From positions 3,534,001 to 3,598,000 of the forward strand of contig NC_016476.1 of the NCBI RefSeq assembly GCF_000226095.1: a stretch of DNA of 64,000 nucleotides, read 5' to 3'. The notes beneath the pieces were generated by a model. That model made no database searches and had not been told where the DNA came from. It was given only the letters and a program-made list of their open reading frames with translations. Both the position numbers and the translations under genes were made by a program. Positions 23,880 through 36,215 of the stretch are shown here, piece by piece. The stretch comes from Thermothelomyces thermophilus ATCC 42464 (taxonomy: Eukaryota > Ascomycota > Sordariomycetes > Sordariales > Chaetomiaceae). Position 1 is the first letter of the stretch; each line of letters starts with the position of its first letter.

Positions 23880-25569
23880 TGCGTCGACGCCCAAACATGC
23901 ATCGCCTCAACATCATGCTAATGCAGAAACACCGTGGTATCGCAGAGTTGCGTTGCGAAGCAGGGAGCATGACATCGGCGCCAATTTAGAAGCTAACGGC
24001 CGCATCGCTGACGGCAGCCATGACATGCGAAAGGGGGCACAGCCCGTAAAGATAGGGCCAAGGCCTTGGACCTCGCGGGCCGCTTGACCAGGCCAGCCGC
24101 CATGGGTCAGAGCCAGACATAATGCTGTTGCTATTGCTCCGTATTGCTCCCGTTTAGTGTATTAGCAGCTTAAACGTGCCGCGGGCAGAAGCGGCGAAGG
24201 GCAGCACACACCGTGTATTCCGTACGAGACTAGTCTCTGCTGAAACGCCGTTGGCCTGACCGGGCCAGTGTTTGTGCCCCGCGCTGTTACACGCTGTTTT
24301 GCCTGTCGGGTCAACGAGGGGCGCTTGGCAGGAAAGGGCGGCCAGGCGTTGGCCAACTTCGTGGTCGACTGTGCCGCGCGCTGCCTCTTTCACGCCGTTA
24401 GGCCCGGCCGCTATAAATAACCGAGCCGGCTGTTGTTCTTATTGTTGAGAGCGGTTGCTTGCTGCGGCACCTCGGTTGAAAGGACGTAAGGACGTATAGG
24501 GAGAGAGTGGCAATGCATTGTTTGGTGACGCTTTTGTTGGAATAACGAGCCCATGTTTGTCGAGATTCCAAGCGGTGTCGCCTTGAAGTGCTGGTTGGCC
24601 GACTTCCCTAATCATAAGGCAAGGTAACAAGAGCATGCAACTCCAACGCGGGCCGTGCAGGAAAACCACAGCGGCGGTACCAGGGTGTGCGTTACATATG
24701 AATGTAATGTCGTTGTAATGCAGGTGACTAGGAAAGCCGTCTATGGCATACGAAAGCAGCTGGCGTTATTTTGCAAAAGGTATAAAAGAACGGTAAAAGC
24801 AAAGGATAAACCGAACAATATGAGATATATGCTCGTCGGCTCTCAGCTTGCGGGTGGCACACACTGCCTGCTCGCGATTCTTGCAGCCAGCCAGCCATCT
24901 TCTGAAACGCACAAACCAGCCAAGACCTTTTGAACAATTCGATTGATGTAATCCGTATGGACTTGGTATACCTATCTTTGTCTTACTTCCCTAGAAGTCA
25001 ATGTTGCTGCTATACCCTTGTGCCCACTTTTGGTTGGGATATAGAGCAAGAGATAGCCTAGGCCCAAGGGCGCTGCTTGAGGATTGTTCGTTCTTTCTCT
25101 TCTCTCTCCCTCTGTGTGCAGTGCAAACCTCACAAGTAAGTTGACTGAAGTGCACCAAATACGGATAATCCGAAGTTAATCCGTAGTCGTTCTCAGGATG
25201 AGATGACTAAGCAAAAATATCCTCCCCACCTCTCGCAGGCATTGGGTTAATCCCACTTGCGACTTCCCTCGTCCAGTCTCGCGTGCCCGCAAGGCGCAGT
25301 GCTACTGACTCTGTTGTTGTGTGCGAACCATCCAAGCCTGACAATGCGACGACCGCATATGCGGGCGAAGTAGTTTGAGATGGCGCCGTGGGGCCGTGTT
25401 CTCTGGGCAATCTACTTGAGGGTTGAGGCAAGTCTTATCCGACTGTCCTTTTTTTCGGTGGCTTCTTCCGCTGACCCGTCCCAGGACCTGATCGTCGCTC
25501 AAGTACGCTCCAACCTGTGACAACACCGCGCTCGCTGCTTTTCCGCTACTGACCGCCCCAACTCGACAG

Positions 25570-25840
25570 CTCCTTCGAAGTCCAACATTTCATCGGGGCG
25601 TCCAACGCATCCACCGCACCGTCCAAAACCTCCGTCACGGCCGGGATCCGAGTGAGCCGTTGCGCCCGGGAGAGGCCACAGGTACGGGACAACCGGGCCA
25701 GCGTTGGCAGTCGGGATGCTGACACAACCTTCTCAGCCGAGCAGAACGAGTCCAGCAACTTTTTCAAATATTTCGTCGAGGAACTCCGAAATCAGGCCCG
25801 CGGGCAGCCGACCGACCCGCCTCCGCCGCCGAAGAAGTAA
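25570..25840 (+). pseudogene. Coding-like terminal exon of an unidentified gene
   Basis: After a possible acceptor (ctcgacag, ending 25569) a frame runs to TAA at 25838-25840. Its last half looks like real protein (FFKYFVEELRNQARGQP, then a Pro-rich tail ending PPPPPKK). A second coding-like stretch in the same direction lies at 25240-25377 after another possible acceptor and reads GIGLIPLATSLVQSR. I cannot connect the two by credible introns or find a start codon. It may be the decayed end of a gene, and no family is recognised. Confidence 0.22.
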
Positions 25841-28527
25841 AAGCGTTCTAGGGCAACTTGGCAGGTCGATTCTACCAGGATGGGAGGTTGCAGGCTCCCC
25901 TCATAGATGCTTAATTGTCAGAACGCAGGTCATGACAAAGACGCACACAGGGCGCACCGTGTCCGTCCGAGGAGTGCAGGAGATAGTACGACCGAGCTGA
26001 GTATTCTCAGCCATGGCGCAGCCACGGTGTCCTGTGGTTTCCGGTGCCGTTGGTGGCGATGAGGGAACTGGGACGAGGAAGGCGAGCCCAAAGTGCTGCA
26101 GGCTGTCCTTGACTTGCCTGCCGGAACCAGGTCGTGGACCCTGACTCTCTTCGCTTACATCCGTAACAGCTGAGCGTAGGGTCGAACATGGAGATGGTTC
26201 TGGGTGTTTTCTTTTTCACAACACGCTGTCAACATCAGGTTAGATGGCGAAAGGACATTTTACCTGAGTGGCTCAGCTGTTTAAACTCTGACATTAGCAT
26301 CTGCTAGTGTAATAGGAGCGTCATTGTTGTACATATAAAACTAAACCACTTTAGACAGAACCAGGATATTTTGACCGCCGTCTCTCCGGAATATGTTTAC
26401 GTGTTCCACGCGTAGTCCCAGTTCACATGTGGCTCCCCCGCAGGCTTGGCTTTGATTCTAATGAGATCAGGGCGCAACGACTGCATCGGCACGAATGATC
26501 CTTAGGTGGTTACGCAAGCGCTATGTTCTGTATGCCTACAGACGTGCCTGTACATCTTTAGGCTGCCAGTTCTCCACCCGCATCGCTCCCAATTGCGAAG
26601 AGGGATCAACACCTCCGAGTCAGTGGTACTGAACTTGGCAACGTCTGGAGCGAGGTCGCCCGAATCTCAGCCACTGTGATCACGAGGACGAACGAGGCGT
26701 GCTCGCCAGGTTGTCCGAGGAAGTGCCCTAGGTCCACCTCATCGAAGGAAGTGACCGTTTCCGGTCTCTACGGGGAGGAAAGTGGACTTCATTCTCTAAC
26801 AGGCCGCCGGGCCTGCGGGGGGAAGGGCGGAGGGGAAAATTCCCTTCCGCAGTGGGCTGCCGGCGTTTTACGTCGCGCGAGTGCTTTTTCGAGAGGGCGA
26901 TTACTACATCGGTTGATGGAAACACCGAGTTGCAGCGGCACGTCCGCGCTAAAGCCACGCGAGAAGCAAGAAAGGAAGGGAGAGGGGAGAGGAGGAGAAG
27001 GAGGAAAAGGAGGAGGATCGTTGCGGAGCTCACTGTCTTCCCAAGCTCATCCTCTAATACCTGGACTTGCTGCCATCTCCTCTCCGTTGTGACGGCAATC
27101 CGTGCTGCAGATCCTCCGGTCGTGACTTCGATTCCCCCTAACGTGTCCCTCCCCCCTTTCCCCAACGTTACAAGTAGGTCTGTCCGAGTCCAATCCTGGT
27201 TACGCCATGGAAACGGCAGTGTAAAGATAGTCTGTGCTCAATAACAAAGCATATACCAACATAGTATCGAGTAGATATAGGTATTCTTCTTTGAATATGG
27301 TTCTGGGAAATGCTTGGATATCTGGGTTGGGTAGGAACACGTCCTAGGTTCTGGTCGTATGTTCCGGTGCCTATTTACGAAATACCTCAAGATGTGCTTT
27401 CTTTACCCAGGTATGGGATAAGAAAGCTTGTAACCATCCTTGATGGCGCGGAGGCGACGACGGAGCATGCCCCGGTCTCGATGATCTATGGCGTAATTAA
27501 TAACCCTGGACGTCAGACTGATAGCAGGTCAACTCGGATGTTGGTGACGAATCGTCTGGAGAAATAGGATATAATTAGTAACGCTTCATGAGCTCTGGGT
27601 AATTTAACTCTAAACCTACAGAGGAGGCATTCAATCCACCCCCTTGGCCCTTCAGCTGCTTCTTTCTATATGTCCTGGAGGAGCTGTAAAGTTATTACCT
27701 AGCCTACTGATAATAGTGTTGCTCTGCTGTACTCTGCCCCAGTATCGAATTCAAATTCACTCGAAGGCCTGCTTTCTCCATGGCCATCTGGTCCTGTAAA
27801 AAAAATCTGTGAGCAGCTCTTACCATGACCGCAAAGGTTGTCTTAACGAGGCACGCCGGTGAAAAGGGTGGTGGCATTCCCAGCGTCCTCCTCCGCACAA
27901 ACCGGCGAGACTCTCGGGTTGAACATGGCGTGTGACGCCCAGCCCAAGTGCCGTGGTTGCCGCCGTGCAGGTCGACTGCGACATGTCAAGGCCGCGCGTC
28001 AGCCAAGAGGGTGATGATCGACAACGGGGTATTAGCCGGAATTGGAACCATGGAAGAGCTGGTACCGAGCATCACGACCAAGACCCCGGGATGCAACGCA
28101 GGGCCTCCCGAACCGCCCATCTCATTCGCCGCTGGAGTCTTCTTTTGCAGTAAATGCCAAGATGTTTCGTCCTCGCCCAACCCCTGATTACCCGAGCGGG
28201 CAAGAGTCCGGGAGCAGAAGCCGCACGCACACGCGGCAAGGGAGCCTACCCCCGGGCATCCGCTTGGAATCCGCTACCGCCAGCAGCCCGCGGGATGAAG
28301 GCTTTGTGGAATCCACCAACAGGCTTTGGGGATCCCCTCGCTGAAACCGGGTCGCGCATGGCAAAGCCCAGCGTCCTAAGCCCACCAATTTCATCTATTT
28401 CCGGCCCGCCGAGCAGCCCTCCACCTCCACAGCAGACATTGTCCGGGTTGATGGAATGTTTAGTGGCCTGAATGCCAGGGATGGTGGATCTCTGGGCGAG
28501 TGGTGGGTAGGGCGGGAGATCAACTTC

Positions 28528-28536
28528 TATAATAAA
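28528..28536 (+). promoter_or_regulatory. TATA-like box of the AA9 gene
   Basis: TATAATAAA lies 104 bp upstream of the AA9 start codon. A GGCTAA-type motif (as TTAGCC) at 28032-28037, about 600 bp upstream, matches the XlnR/XYR1 (hemi)cellulase-activator core. A six-base match is expected by chance every couple of kilobases, so that part is weak. Confidence 0.45.
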
Positions 28537-28639
28537 GGGACCTGTCCGGACGCACCGCCCTGGAGATCTTGTGAATCTGCCGTTGATCGTTTGCCAAGCC
28601 ATAGAACAGGCAAGCTTCAAAGAATTCGACACGCCCAAG

Positions 28640-29567
28640 ATGAAGCTCACCTCGTCCCTCGCTGTCCTGGCCGCTGCCGGCGCCCAGGCTCACTGTCAGT
28701 CAACCCTCGAACCCAACAACCCCCCCCTTTTTTTTTTTCCCTACCCCCCCTCCTCCATCTCCTCAGCCTCACTTAGTAGCCGCTGACAAGGACTAGATAC
28801 CTTCCCTAGGGCCGGCACTGGTGGTTCGCTCTCTGGCGAGTGGGAGGTGGTCCGCATGACCGAGAACCATTACTCGCACGGCCCGGTCACCGATGTCACC
28901 AGCCCCGAGATGACCTGCTATCAGTCCGGCGTGCAGGGTGCGCCCCAGACCGTCCAGGTCAAGGCGGGCTCCCAATTCACCTTCAGCGTGGATCCCTCCA
29001 TCGGCCACCCCGGCCCTCTCCAGTTCTACATGGCTAAGGTGCCGTCGGGCCAGACGGCCGCCACCTTTGACGGCACGGGAGCCGTGTGGTTCAAGATCTA
29101 CCAAGACGGCCCGAACGGCCTCGGCACCGACAGCATTACCTGGCCCAGCGCCGGTGCGTGACTTTCCTCCCCCCTCCCTTTTTTTTTTTTTTTTTTTCTT
29201 TCGGAACTCAAGAATCTTTCTCTCTCTCTCTCCCGTCTTGGCCTTGAACAAACACTAACACTCTTCCTTACTATAATTAGGCAAAACCGAGGTCTCGGTC
29301 ACCATCCCCAGCTGCATCGAGGATGGCGAGTACCTGCTCCGGGTCGAGCACATCGCGCTCCACAGCGCCAGCAGCGTGGGCGGCGCCCAGTTCTACATCG
29401 CCTGCGCCCAGCTCTCCGTCACCGGCGGCTCCGGCACCCTCAACACGGGCTCGCTCGTCTCCCTGCCCGGCGCCTACAAGGCCACCGACCCGGGCATCCT
29501 CTTCCAGCTCTACTGGCCCATCCCGACCGAGTACATCAACCCCGGCCCGGCCCCCGTCTCTTGCTAA
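28640..29567 (+). CDS. AA9 lytic polysaccharide monooxygenase (formerly GH61), no CBM
   Basis: Three exons (28640-28694, 28797-29153, 29281-29567) give 232 aa. The signal peptide ([17 protein letters not shown]) ends so that the mature protein starts with His18, as the copper histidine brace requires. His89 ([12 protein letters not shown]) is the second copper ligand. Tyr176 within QFY is the axial residue, and His165 in the EHIALHSA block is the conserved second-sphere His. AA9 enzymes oxidatively cleave cellulose or glucans outside the cell using copper, a reductant and H2O2 or O2. There is no linker or CBM1, so this is a single-domain form. Both introns sit at typical AA9 places, including one right after the N-terminal His codon. 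A Cip1-like gene lies 8 kb downstream on the same strand. Confidence 0.95.
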
Positions 29568-31390
29568 GCGGACGGCTCGCTCGGTGGGTTTCATGATGGT
29601 ATCAGGTGCGGGACTCGGGGTTAAAGTGAGAGAGAGAGCAAGTCAGGTGAAGATGGCAGGGAGGGGAAAGGGGTGCAGGAGGGAAGAATGGATCGAGCCC
29701 CTGAGAGGTGGCTCACTATTATCGTTCGGTTGTATATATTGTGTCTTTGAAGGACGATGTAAATATGGGATTGAATGACATGCGACAAACTCCAGTCTAT
29801 CTGCGTCGACTTTGCTTTGAAGTCTTCCATCCTGACCACCCAAGCATGGTAGGCCCTGTGTAACCTATTACCTCCTAATTAAGGCTTGTAGTCTTCTTGT
29901 CTGCAATAATACGCAGAGATCAAATCCAGGCTCGCACAAGCCATATTAGGTAATTATTCTTAGATGTCTGCCATGCTCACTCTTCATCAATCACTTTCCT
30001 CTTCGACAAATCACTCAATAATTGCCTCACTTGGTCCTTAACTCTGATTTAGCTCATTGAGGACATATATTCCTCACTCTGCGTTGTGCCCATCAAATAA
30101 TTAATCATTGGAACGTATGCCTTAAAATCTGAGAGTTTGGTCGATGCTGCCATAATTAATACCATTTACCCTCTGTTCGGGGAGTTGGCGTACATGTCTG
30201 AATTCCCAAAGCCAATTCTGTAGCCTGCCTACAGAAACTCGGCAGTTCGCGAGCTGTATAATACCTTTCAGTTCCCACGATTAGGGTTACGATTTGTGTA
30301 TATCGACCGGCCTCTATCAAACTTTCATCTCCTGGTATAATATAGTTGGGGCTCATCGCCAACTCGATCCTAAAGAGACCCAACCAACAACGTCACACAC
30401 AGGAATTCCACGGCGTCTGACCGAGCATCACCATGGCAGCTGTATGTGTCTATTGTCATACCTGCAGCGTCGACCTGAATGGAATGTTGTCCTCTTCTGT
30501 TGTGTGACCTTCGGTTAGCTCGGTGAAGCAAGAAGCTTCCGACGTCCTCGGTTTCGCTTCTTGAGCACCACTAGAAGAGGCCTGAGGGTTGCATTGCCGT
30601 TCTCCATCACGGGATGCGGAGCCATATGGTACATACAACTACCGTTGTGGGGATCTTCCTTGCCAGACGGCTGTTGAATTTAGCGTAGTGTATTGTTGTA
30701 GAGCACTCTCATAGGGACAAGAACGCTATACTATTAATTGTCGTCACCTGTTCGAATGGAGGATATCTAATAGCTATAATTAATTATTTGGACTTGTGGC
30801 CGCCGACCGGGTTGTTGAAATGCCGCTGTCAAAACAAAGTGAAGAAACCCCTTGGAAACTAGGAAACTACGGGGCCGAAAAGGCCCCGGACCGGTTAGTT
30901 ATTCATCCGATGCGTAGCAACCGTATCCGGGATCAACCGGTGCCGGACAGTATCCAGGATCAAGGGGTGCCGAACAATGACCGACTTGTGGGCTCTGGAA
31001 ACGCGGTCCGCATTGGCACGCGGGGGTGGCGTTTCACAACAACACCGTCGATATGAAAAAGGGCGGCACTTCTGCACTTCACGATCGGAATCGGCTGGGA
31101 TAGGTGGCTCTCTAATACACCGTGAACTTCCTGATGGGGCGTGGGACCGCACACTGCATTATCCGAGTTGGAGCTTGTTGATAGGGCCCTAGACTACTAT
31201 CTGCAATGATGGGGTATGTACACAGCAGATTTGCTCGCATTTAGTTACTCGGACTAGGTATCTACCTGCTGTGTAGGTGAATATATAAGGTAGGATACCT
31301 ACCTACCTACCTACCTCCCTACCTACCTCGGTATCTTGCTCTTTTGGATTCGTTTCTCTTCTTGGCAAGTACGCTGCCTCAACCGCCACA
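29568..31390. other. Intergenic, 1.8 kb, no gene supported
   Basis: This is the AA9 3' flank and P450 upstream region, fairly AT-rich. No exon, RNA gene or transposon domain was recognised. A run of TACC repeats at about 31296-31327 lies close to the P450 start and is listed with that promoter. Confidence 0.5.
31281..31327 (+). promoter_or_regulatory. TATA box and ACCT tandem repeat upstream of the P450 gene
   Basis: ATATATAAGG at 31281-31290 is a good TATA element about 100 bp before the start codon. It is followed at once by about eight copies of a four-base ACCT-type repeat (31296-31327), placed in the presumed 5' UTR. Confidence 0.5.
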
Positions 31391-33399
31391 ATGTTCGTCA
31401 TGTTCTTGAGTTCCTTGCCGTCTGTGGTAGGGCCTGGAGCGGCACTTGTAGGAGTAAGTTGTCCGTGTCCTGGGACTGGTGATAATGATTTCAATGATTA
31501 ATTACCTACGTACCCGCCTTACGTAGATGGTAGCCACCTCCTCCTAACGACGGCTGTGCAGGTGCTGCTGTTCTTCGTCGCCGCGAGGAGCGTGTACTAT
31601 GCCTTCTTCCACCCCCTTGCCAAAGTGCCCGGACCCAAGCTCTACGCGTTCTGGGACCTGGCTTTCCTGTACCACCTCGTGCGCGGCGAGTGGCCGCACA
31701 AGCTGAAGCAGCTGCACGACGAGTATGGGCCGGTGGTGCGGTACACGTCCAAGCACGTCTCCTTCATCAGCCCCGGCGCGTGGAAGATCATATACGGCCA
31801 CCGGATGGCCGGCCAGGAGACCTTCCAGAAGGACCGCCTTTCTTACCGGCCGACCATGTCCGGATACCCGAACATCTTGATCGCCAACGATAGCGACCAC
31901 CGGCGGCATCGGCGCCTGCTCTCACACGCCTTCTCCGAGAAGGCCCTGCGCGGCCAGGAAGACATCATGATGCGCTACGTCGACCTCCTGATGGCCAGGC
32001 TCGCCGAGAAGGCCCGCGCCGGCGAGGTGGTCGACATGGTCCGGTGGTTCAACTTCACCACCTTCGACCTGATCGGCGACCTCGCCTTCGGCCAGCCGTT
32101 CGGCTGCCTCAGCAGCGGCGAGTACCACGCGTGGGTGGCCATGATCTTCAAAACCGTCAAACTGGGCGCCTTCCTCGAGGTCATCCGACGACATCCGGTC
32201 CTGGGCATCCTCAAGTCACTCCTGGTCCCGACGGAGTTGACGCGCAGCCACGCGGAGCACTGGGCGCTGAGCGAGCAGACGGCCAAGCGGCGGCTGGCCG
32301 GCGCCGATATGAGACGCGAGGACTTCGTGTCGCATATCCTGCGGCACAACGACGAGAAGGGCATGAGCGAGGGCGAGATAATCGAGAACGCCAACCTGCT
32401 CATCGTCGCCGGGAGCGAGACGACGGCGACGCAGCTGAGCGGCACCACCTTTTACCTTCTCACCAACCGGGACAAGTACGACAAGGTAGTGAGCGAGATC
32501 CGCGGCTCCTTCGAGCGCGAGGACGACATCACGCTGCTGTCTGTCAACGAGCTCGAGTACATGAACGCCGTGCTCAAAGAAGGGTTCCGCGTTTGTAAGG
32601 ATACCTACCTATTACCTCTAACAAAGGATAATTATGATTATTAGTCACCTACAGCCCATTAACAACGCTACGGCATGATCTCTTGCTGACAATGTTCGCC
32701 GCCCCGAACAACTAGACCCCCCTGCTCCCCTGGCGTTGCCGCGCAGCACGCCGCCCGAGGGCGAGTACATTGAAGGATACTGGATCCCCGGAAATGTGAG
32801 CAGCTTCCACCCCTCCTCCCAAGGGAAGGAGGAAAAGAATCCTCTGGCGCCGCTTTCTTTCTCTTCAGCCAGCTGACAAGCATATGCGGCACACAAATAC
32901 ACGCAGACAACCGTGTCAATCCCCCATTTGGCAGCGTATCATAGCGAGACCAACTTCCGCAACGCAGACAAGTTTGTCCCGGAGCGCTGGCTCGGCGACC
33001 CCGAGTACGCCCACGACGCTCGCGGCGTTCTGCAGCCCTTCTCAGTCGGGCCGCGGAACTGCATCGGCATGAAGTACGTGGCCCCTATTGATCCATTTCT
33101 TGCATTTCTTGCGTCTCTCTCATCTGTAACTTTTTTCTGTCTCTCCCCTTCCCTCGCCCCTGGAACGTGATGTGATCTCAAAGATTGCTGCTTAATTAAT
33201 ACTGACTGGGACGGGGTGTGATGCACTCCATATTAACAGTCTTGCCTACGCCGAGATGCGCCTCATCCTGGCGCGGCTGCTCTGGAACTTTGACCTAGAG
33301 CTCATGCCCGAGAGCAGGAGCTGGAACGAGCAGAAGATCTATTCGCTCTGGGACAAGGGCGCCATTAACGTGAAGCTCACTCCTGTGCCGAGGGAGTAA
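31391..33399 (+). CDS. Cytochrome P450 monooxygenase (CYP65/isotrichodermin C-15 hydroxylase-like)
   Basis: Five exons (31391-31453, 31562-32594, 32716-32795, 32907-33073, 33240-33399) give 500 aa, standard length. Residues 1-35 form the membrane anchor, followed by the Pro-rich hinge ([16 protein letters not shown]). The oxygen-binding I-helix motif is AGSETT (304-309), the ExxR pair is Glu361/Arg364 (EGFR), the meander has PERW, and the haem loop is [10 protein letters not shown] with ligand Cys444. The substrate is unknown. Resemblance to CYP65-type enzymes (trichothecene and other secondary-metabolite hydroxylases) is by eye. No polyketide synthase, NRPS or terpene synthase lies in the window, so this is probably an orphan detoxification or tailoring P450 of the ER. 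Intron 1 follows only 21 codons. Confidence 0.93.
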
Positions 33400-35640
33400 T
33401 TAATTTAAGCAAGGGTCATCATGGATTTGATTACTCCGTATCTAGGGTAACTAGGTAAGGTGCCTACGCAGCATGGCACATTTTTCGTGTTCGCTCCTCA
33501 CCTAATTAGTATGCTTGTGACGGGTTCGTGAGGCGCACAAAGAGTCGTTGGATGAGGCGCCTGCATTGGACCTAGAGAAGATTTGAGAATTGGCTCTGCT
33601 AGGTGCTTCGGTGAAGACCCTATGGCTCGCTTCAATCATAATTAGGTACCTAGGAACCTTAAGTTTGATGTTGTGGTTGGGGGTTACTTGTTCTAGGTAG
33701 TTAATCAATCCTTGTTGTCCCGTGGATGATGGCCGTCGTCTTCTCCATCGAGGGGTCAGCCCTAGGCACAATATGTGATTATAATTACTTAAGGGACAAA
33801 ATACAGCCACGCATCATACTGCTTTGGCTCACCTTACCTAGAAAGAACTTTTTGACCTGGCGTATAGCATCACATGACCCTGAAAATCACGTACTTGTAA
33901 AGAGTTGACGTAGAATTCAAAGGCACAACCTTGTCATCCAAAACCCTCAAGAAGCCATCCTCAGCATGCAAGCGAACATAGGTACTGCCATCACAAGACA
34001 ATCCACACCGAATATAAGCCCTGACCTGGCACAGAGTTGCCGACTGAGATACCTAAGCTGCTATCTATATATACCGCCTTCCTATCTTCCTGGGGAATAT
34101 GCTGAACGCAGTTGCGAGCTCGAATAGGCGTCTGGGAGGCGTTGAGAGTAGTGGCAAGGAAGGAACAGAAAGAGTGCCTTGTTGAACTATCTACAAAGGA
34201 GAGAAAGAGCGATATAAATAGACAAAAGAAAATGTCGGAACCCAAAACGGAGAACGGGCTCCCGTTAGGGAACCATAATCGGTCCTCAGAAAACGTCTTC
34301 AACACGTGACCTAAGTTCTGCTGAGTCAGCAATTTGGACCCGAAGAAAACAGTTAACGACCAGGTCCGCATTCACGTTTTCGCCCTCCTGGCAAGAATGA
34401 CAGCTTCTGGTCTTCGTTGTTGTTCAAAGGGTGCGGTTTCTTGTGTTGGCAACACGAATGCTCCCTCACTAAGCGCGCAACAAAATTGTCCTCTCCCCGC
34501 GAGAAACCCAGCATGAAAGAAAGGGCGACAACTGCCGACAGCGCGTTCTCCATCGGCCCATCATGATCCATTCTGGTTCTGTAGGACCCCTGCTCTCTAC
34601 TTGTCCGACACTGATCCGCTACCGCTACACAACGAGCAGGTCACTCGCGACTTAAACGGCAGCTATAGCAAGCGCCTGTCTTATTAATGGGCGAGGAACT
34701 AGACCCGCCACAGCTTCCGTATGTCGTCTTCCCGGTGCTACTCCACGACGAGCACTTCGCCATGGTGTCTCAATGTTCAGGGGAGCCGAAGTTGTGATTG
34801 CTGTCATAGTACCGTCAGTAGCTGTTGTCTAGCCGTTAAAGAGGGGAGGAGAAAAGGATGCCGCACCTTAGGTACAACAGCAAGGTCAAGAGATTCTCTG
34901 CAGGCTTCGACCGAGTTAAAGAGCTATCAGGTCTTCATGCGCGGGCTTGGCGTTGGAGGGGGGAGTACGGATGAGTGGACTGGCTTAGAGTCGGGACAGT
35001 ATGCTGGAGATGTAGGACCTAATCTCCAAGGACAGCGTACCGGCAGGTTGCTATTGCCGGTTTCGATAAGGGTGATGGTGTCGCTTGCAGCGAGTTTGCC
35101 GGCAGCACCGCTCCTTCCTTCCTCGCGACGATCCTCCACTTGTTCGAGTAAGTCGGACCCTATTTAGTAAGTGAATTAGTATAGATGGACGCTAACGATA
35201 TCGAAGACTTGTTGAGATACATTTAATCTTCTTGTTGGACGCTCTATTTATGGCTGTTTGGCCGGCAAGGTCCTCACATTTGATAGTCTTGTTGAACTTT
35301 GTATTTTCGGCTGTTTCGTCGGCGAGCTTCTTGTCCTCCCAGTATTGCCTGATGCGCGCTTGTCAGATTTCTTCTGTCATACCAGGGGGGTACGGAACTG
35401 CGATCGATCCATCCGGGAGACGGTAGGGCCGGTATTTGTTGGCTTGGTCGCTAGCGGTAGTATCCATGGCGAAAAAAAAAAAAAAAGAGTTATTTTAGAA
35501 GGCGACTTGCACAGAGATGCCAATACAGTAGTGAATTGTAATCGCGGTTGGTTGGGAAAGGATAGTTTGAGAAAGAGTGGGGGAAGAGGGTCACTTGATC
35601 CTTAAGAACAGGCGAGGCGGCTTACATCATCAATGTCACA
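33400..35640. other. Intergenic, no gene supported
   Basis: This is the P450 3' flank and beyond. Several 60-150 codon frames exist without motifs or linked exons. A short A-run lies near 35473-35486. Nothing convincing was found on either strand. Confidence 0.45.
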
Positions 35641-36215
35641 CCTAGCCACCTGCTTTGCCACAACCGTATTTAGAGTAATTAAAACTACTAGTTCTTAATA
35701 GATTTATTAGAATCTTAATAGTTTTAATAGTTTCCTTAGTAGAAATACTAGGTTCCTTGATAGATTTAATGGTTCTAATAATTTCCTTAATAGAAGGAAG
35801 GAAATCTTAATAGAATCTTGACTTAGTTATCACTCTTATAGGTAGAAATGACTAGGACCTTTAGAATCTAGTTGCCAAAGGCCGAAGTCTATAGATTTAA
35901 GTGATTAGTAGAGATTCTAAAGAGTAGATAATAGAAAGAAGATCGATTTAGCAATAGATTTACTAATTCTATAGCTACAAATCCTATAGCCATTTAATAG
36001 TTAGGTTTACTAGTTTAATAGCTCTAAATCTAGCTAGTAATTAAACTACTAGTGGTTTTTAGGTTTAGGTTAGAGATAGCTATAGTCTAGTAGATTTAAG
36101 TAACTATAGGAGTCTCTAGAGCGAAATAGGTTATCATTATTAAGGTAGCTACAGTTGAAAAGAAGAAAAAGCCAACTATAGGAGCCTCTAATAGAGGGCT
36201 TATAACCTCTTGTAG
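35640..36215. repeat. AT-rich TpA-biased island, probable RIP-degraded repeat
   Basis: About 570 bases are dominated by short overlapping words such as ctta-ata-gat-tta and ctagta, with extreme TpA content and almost no CpG. GC-rich flanks border it sharply. The internal similarity of many 10-15 base words suggests a once-repetitive, RIP-mutated element. No domain or terminal repeat can be read. Confidence 0.5.

Larger units (their letters stand above)
23880..28639. other. Gene-poor region, 4.8 kb
   Basis: Between the NLR-like gene and the AA9 gene there is no complete gene that I can support. Short coding-like stretches occur on the plus strand at 25240-25377 and 25570-25840 (listed separately). 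A TATA-like CTATAAATAA sits at ~24412 without a clear downstream gene. A TTAGCC motif at 28032-28037 is mentioned with the AA9 gene. Confidence 0.5.

Noticed and set aside
23880-23894. Five-codon upstream extension of the NLR-like protein
   Set aside because: It starts at TTG with in-frame stops just upstream; the ATG at 23879 is the first proper start.
26676-27244. Overlapping 130-145-codon frames on both strands
   Set aside because: Low-complexity purine/pyrimidine-biased sequence without motifs, starts in good context, or linked exons.
31391-33399. Secondary-metabolite cluster around the P450
   Set aside because: No backbone synthase, transporter or cluster regulator lies within reach; the Zn(II)2Cys6 gene is 26 kb away beyond repeats.
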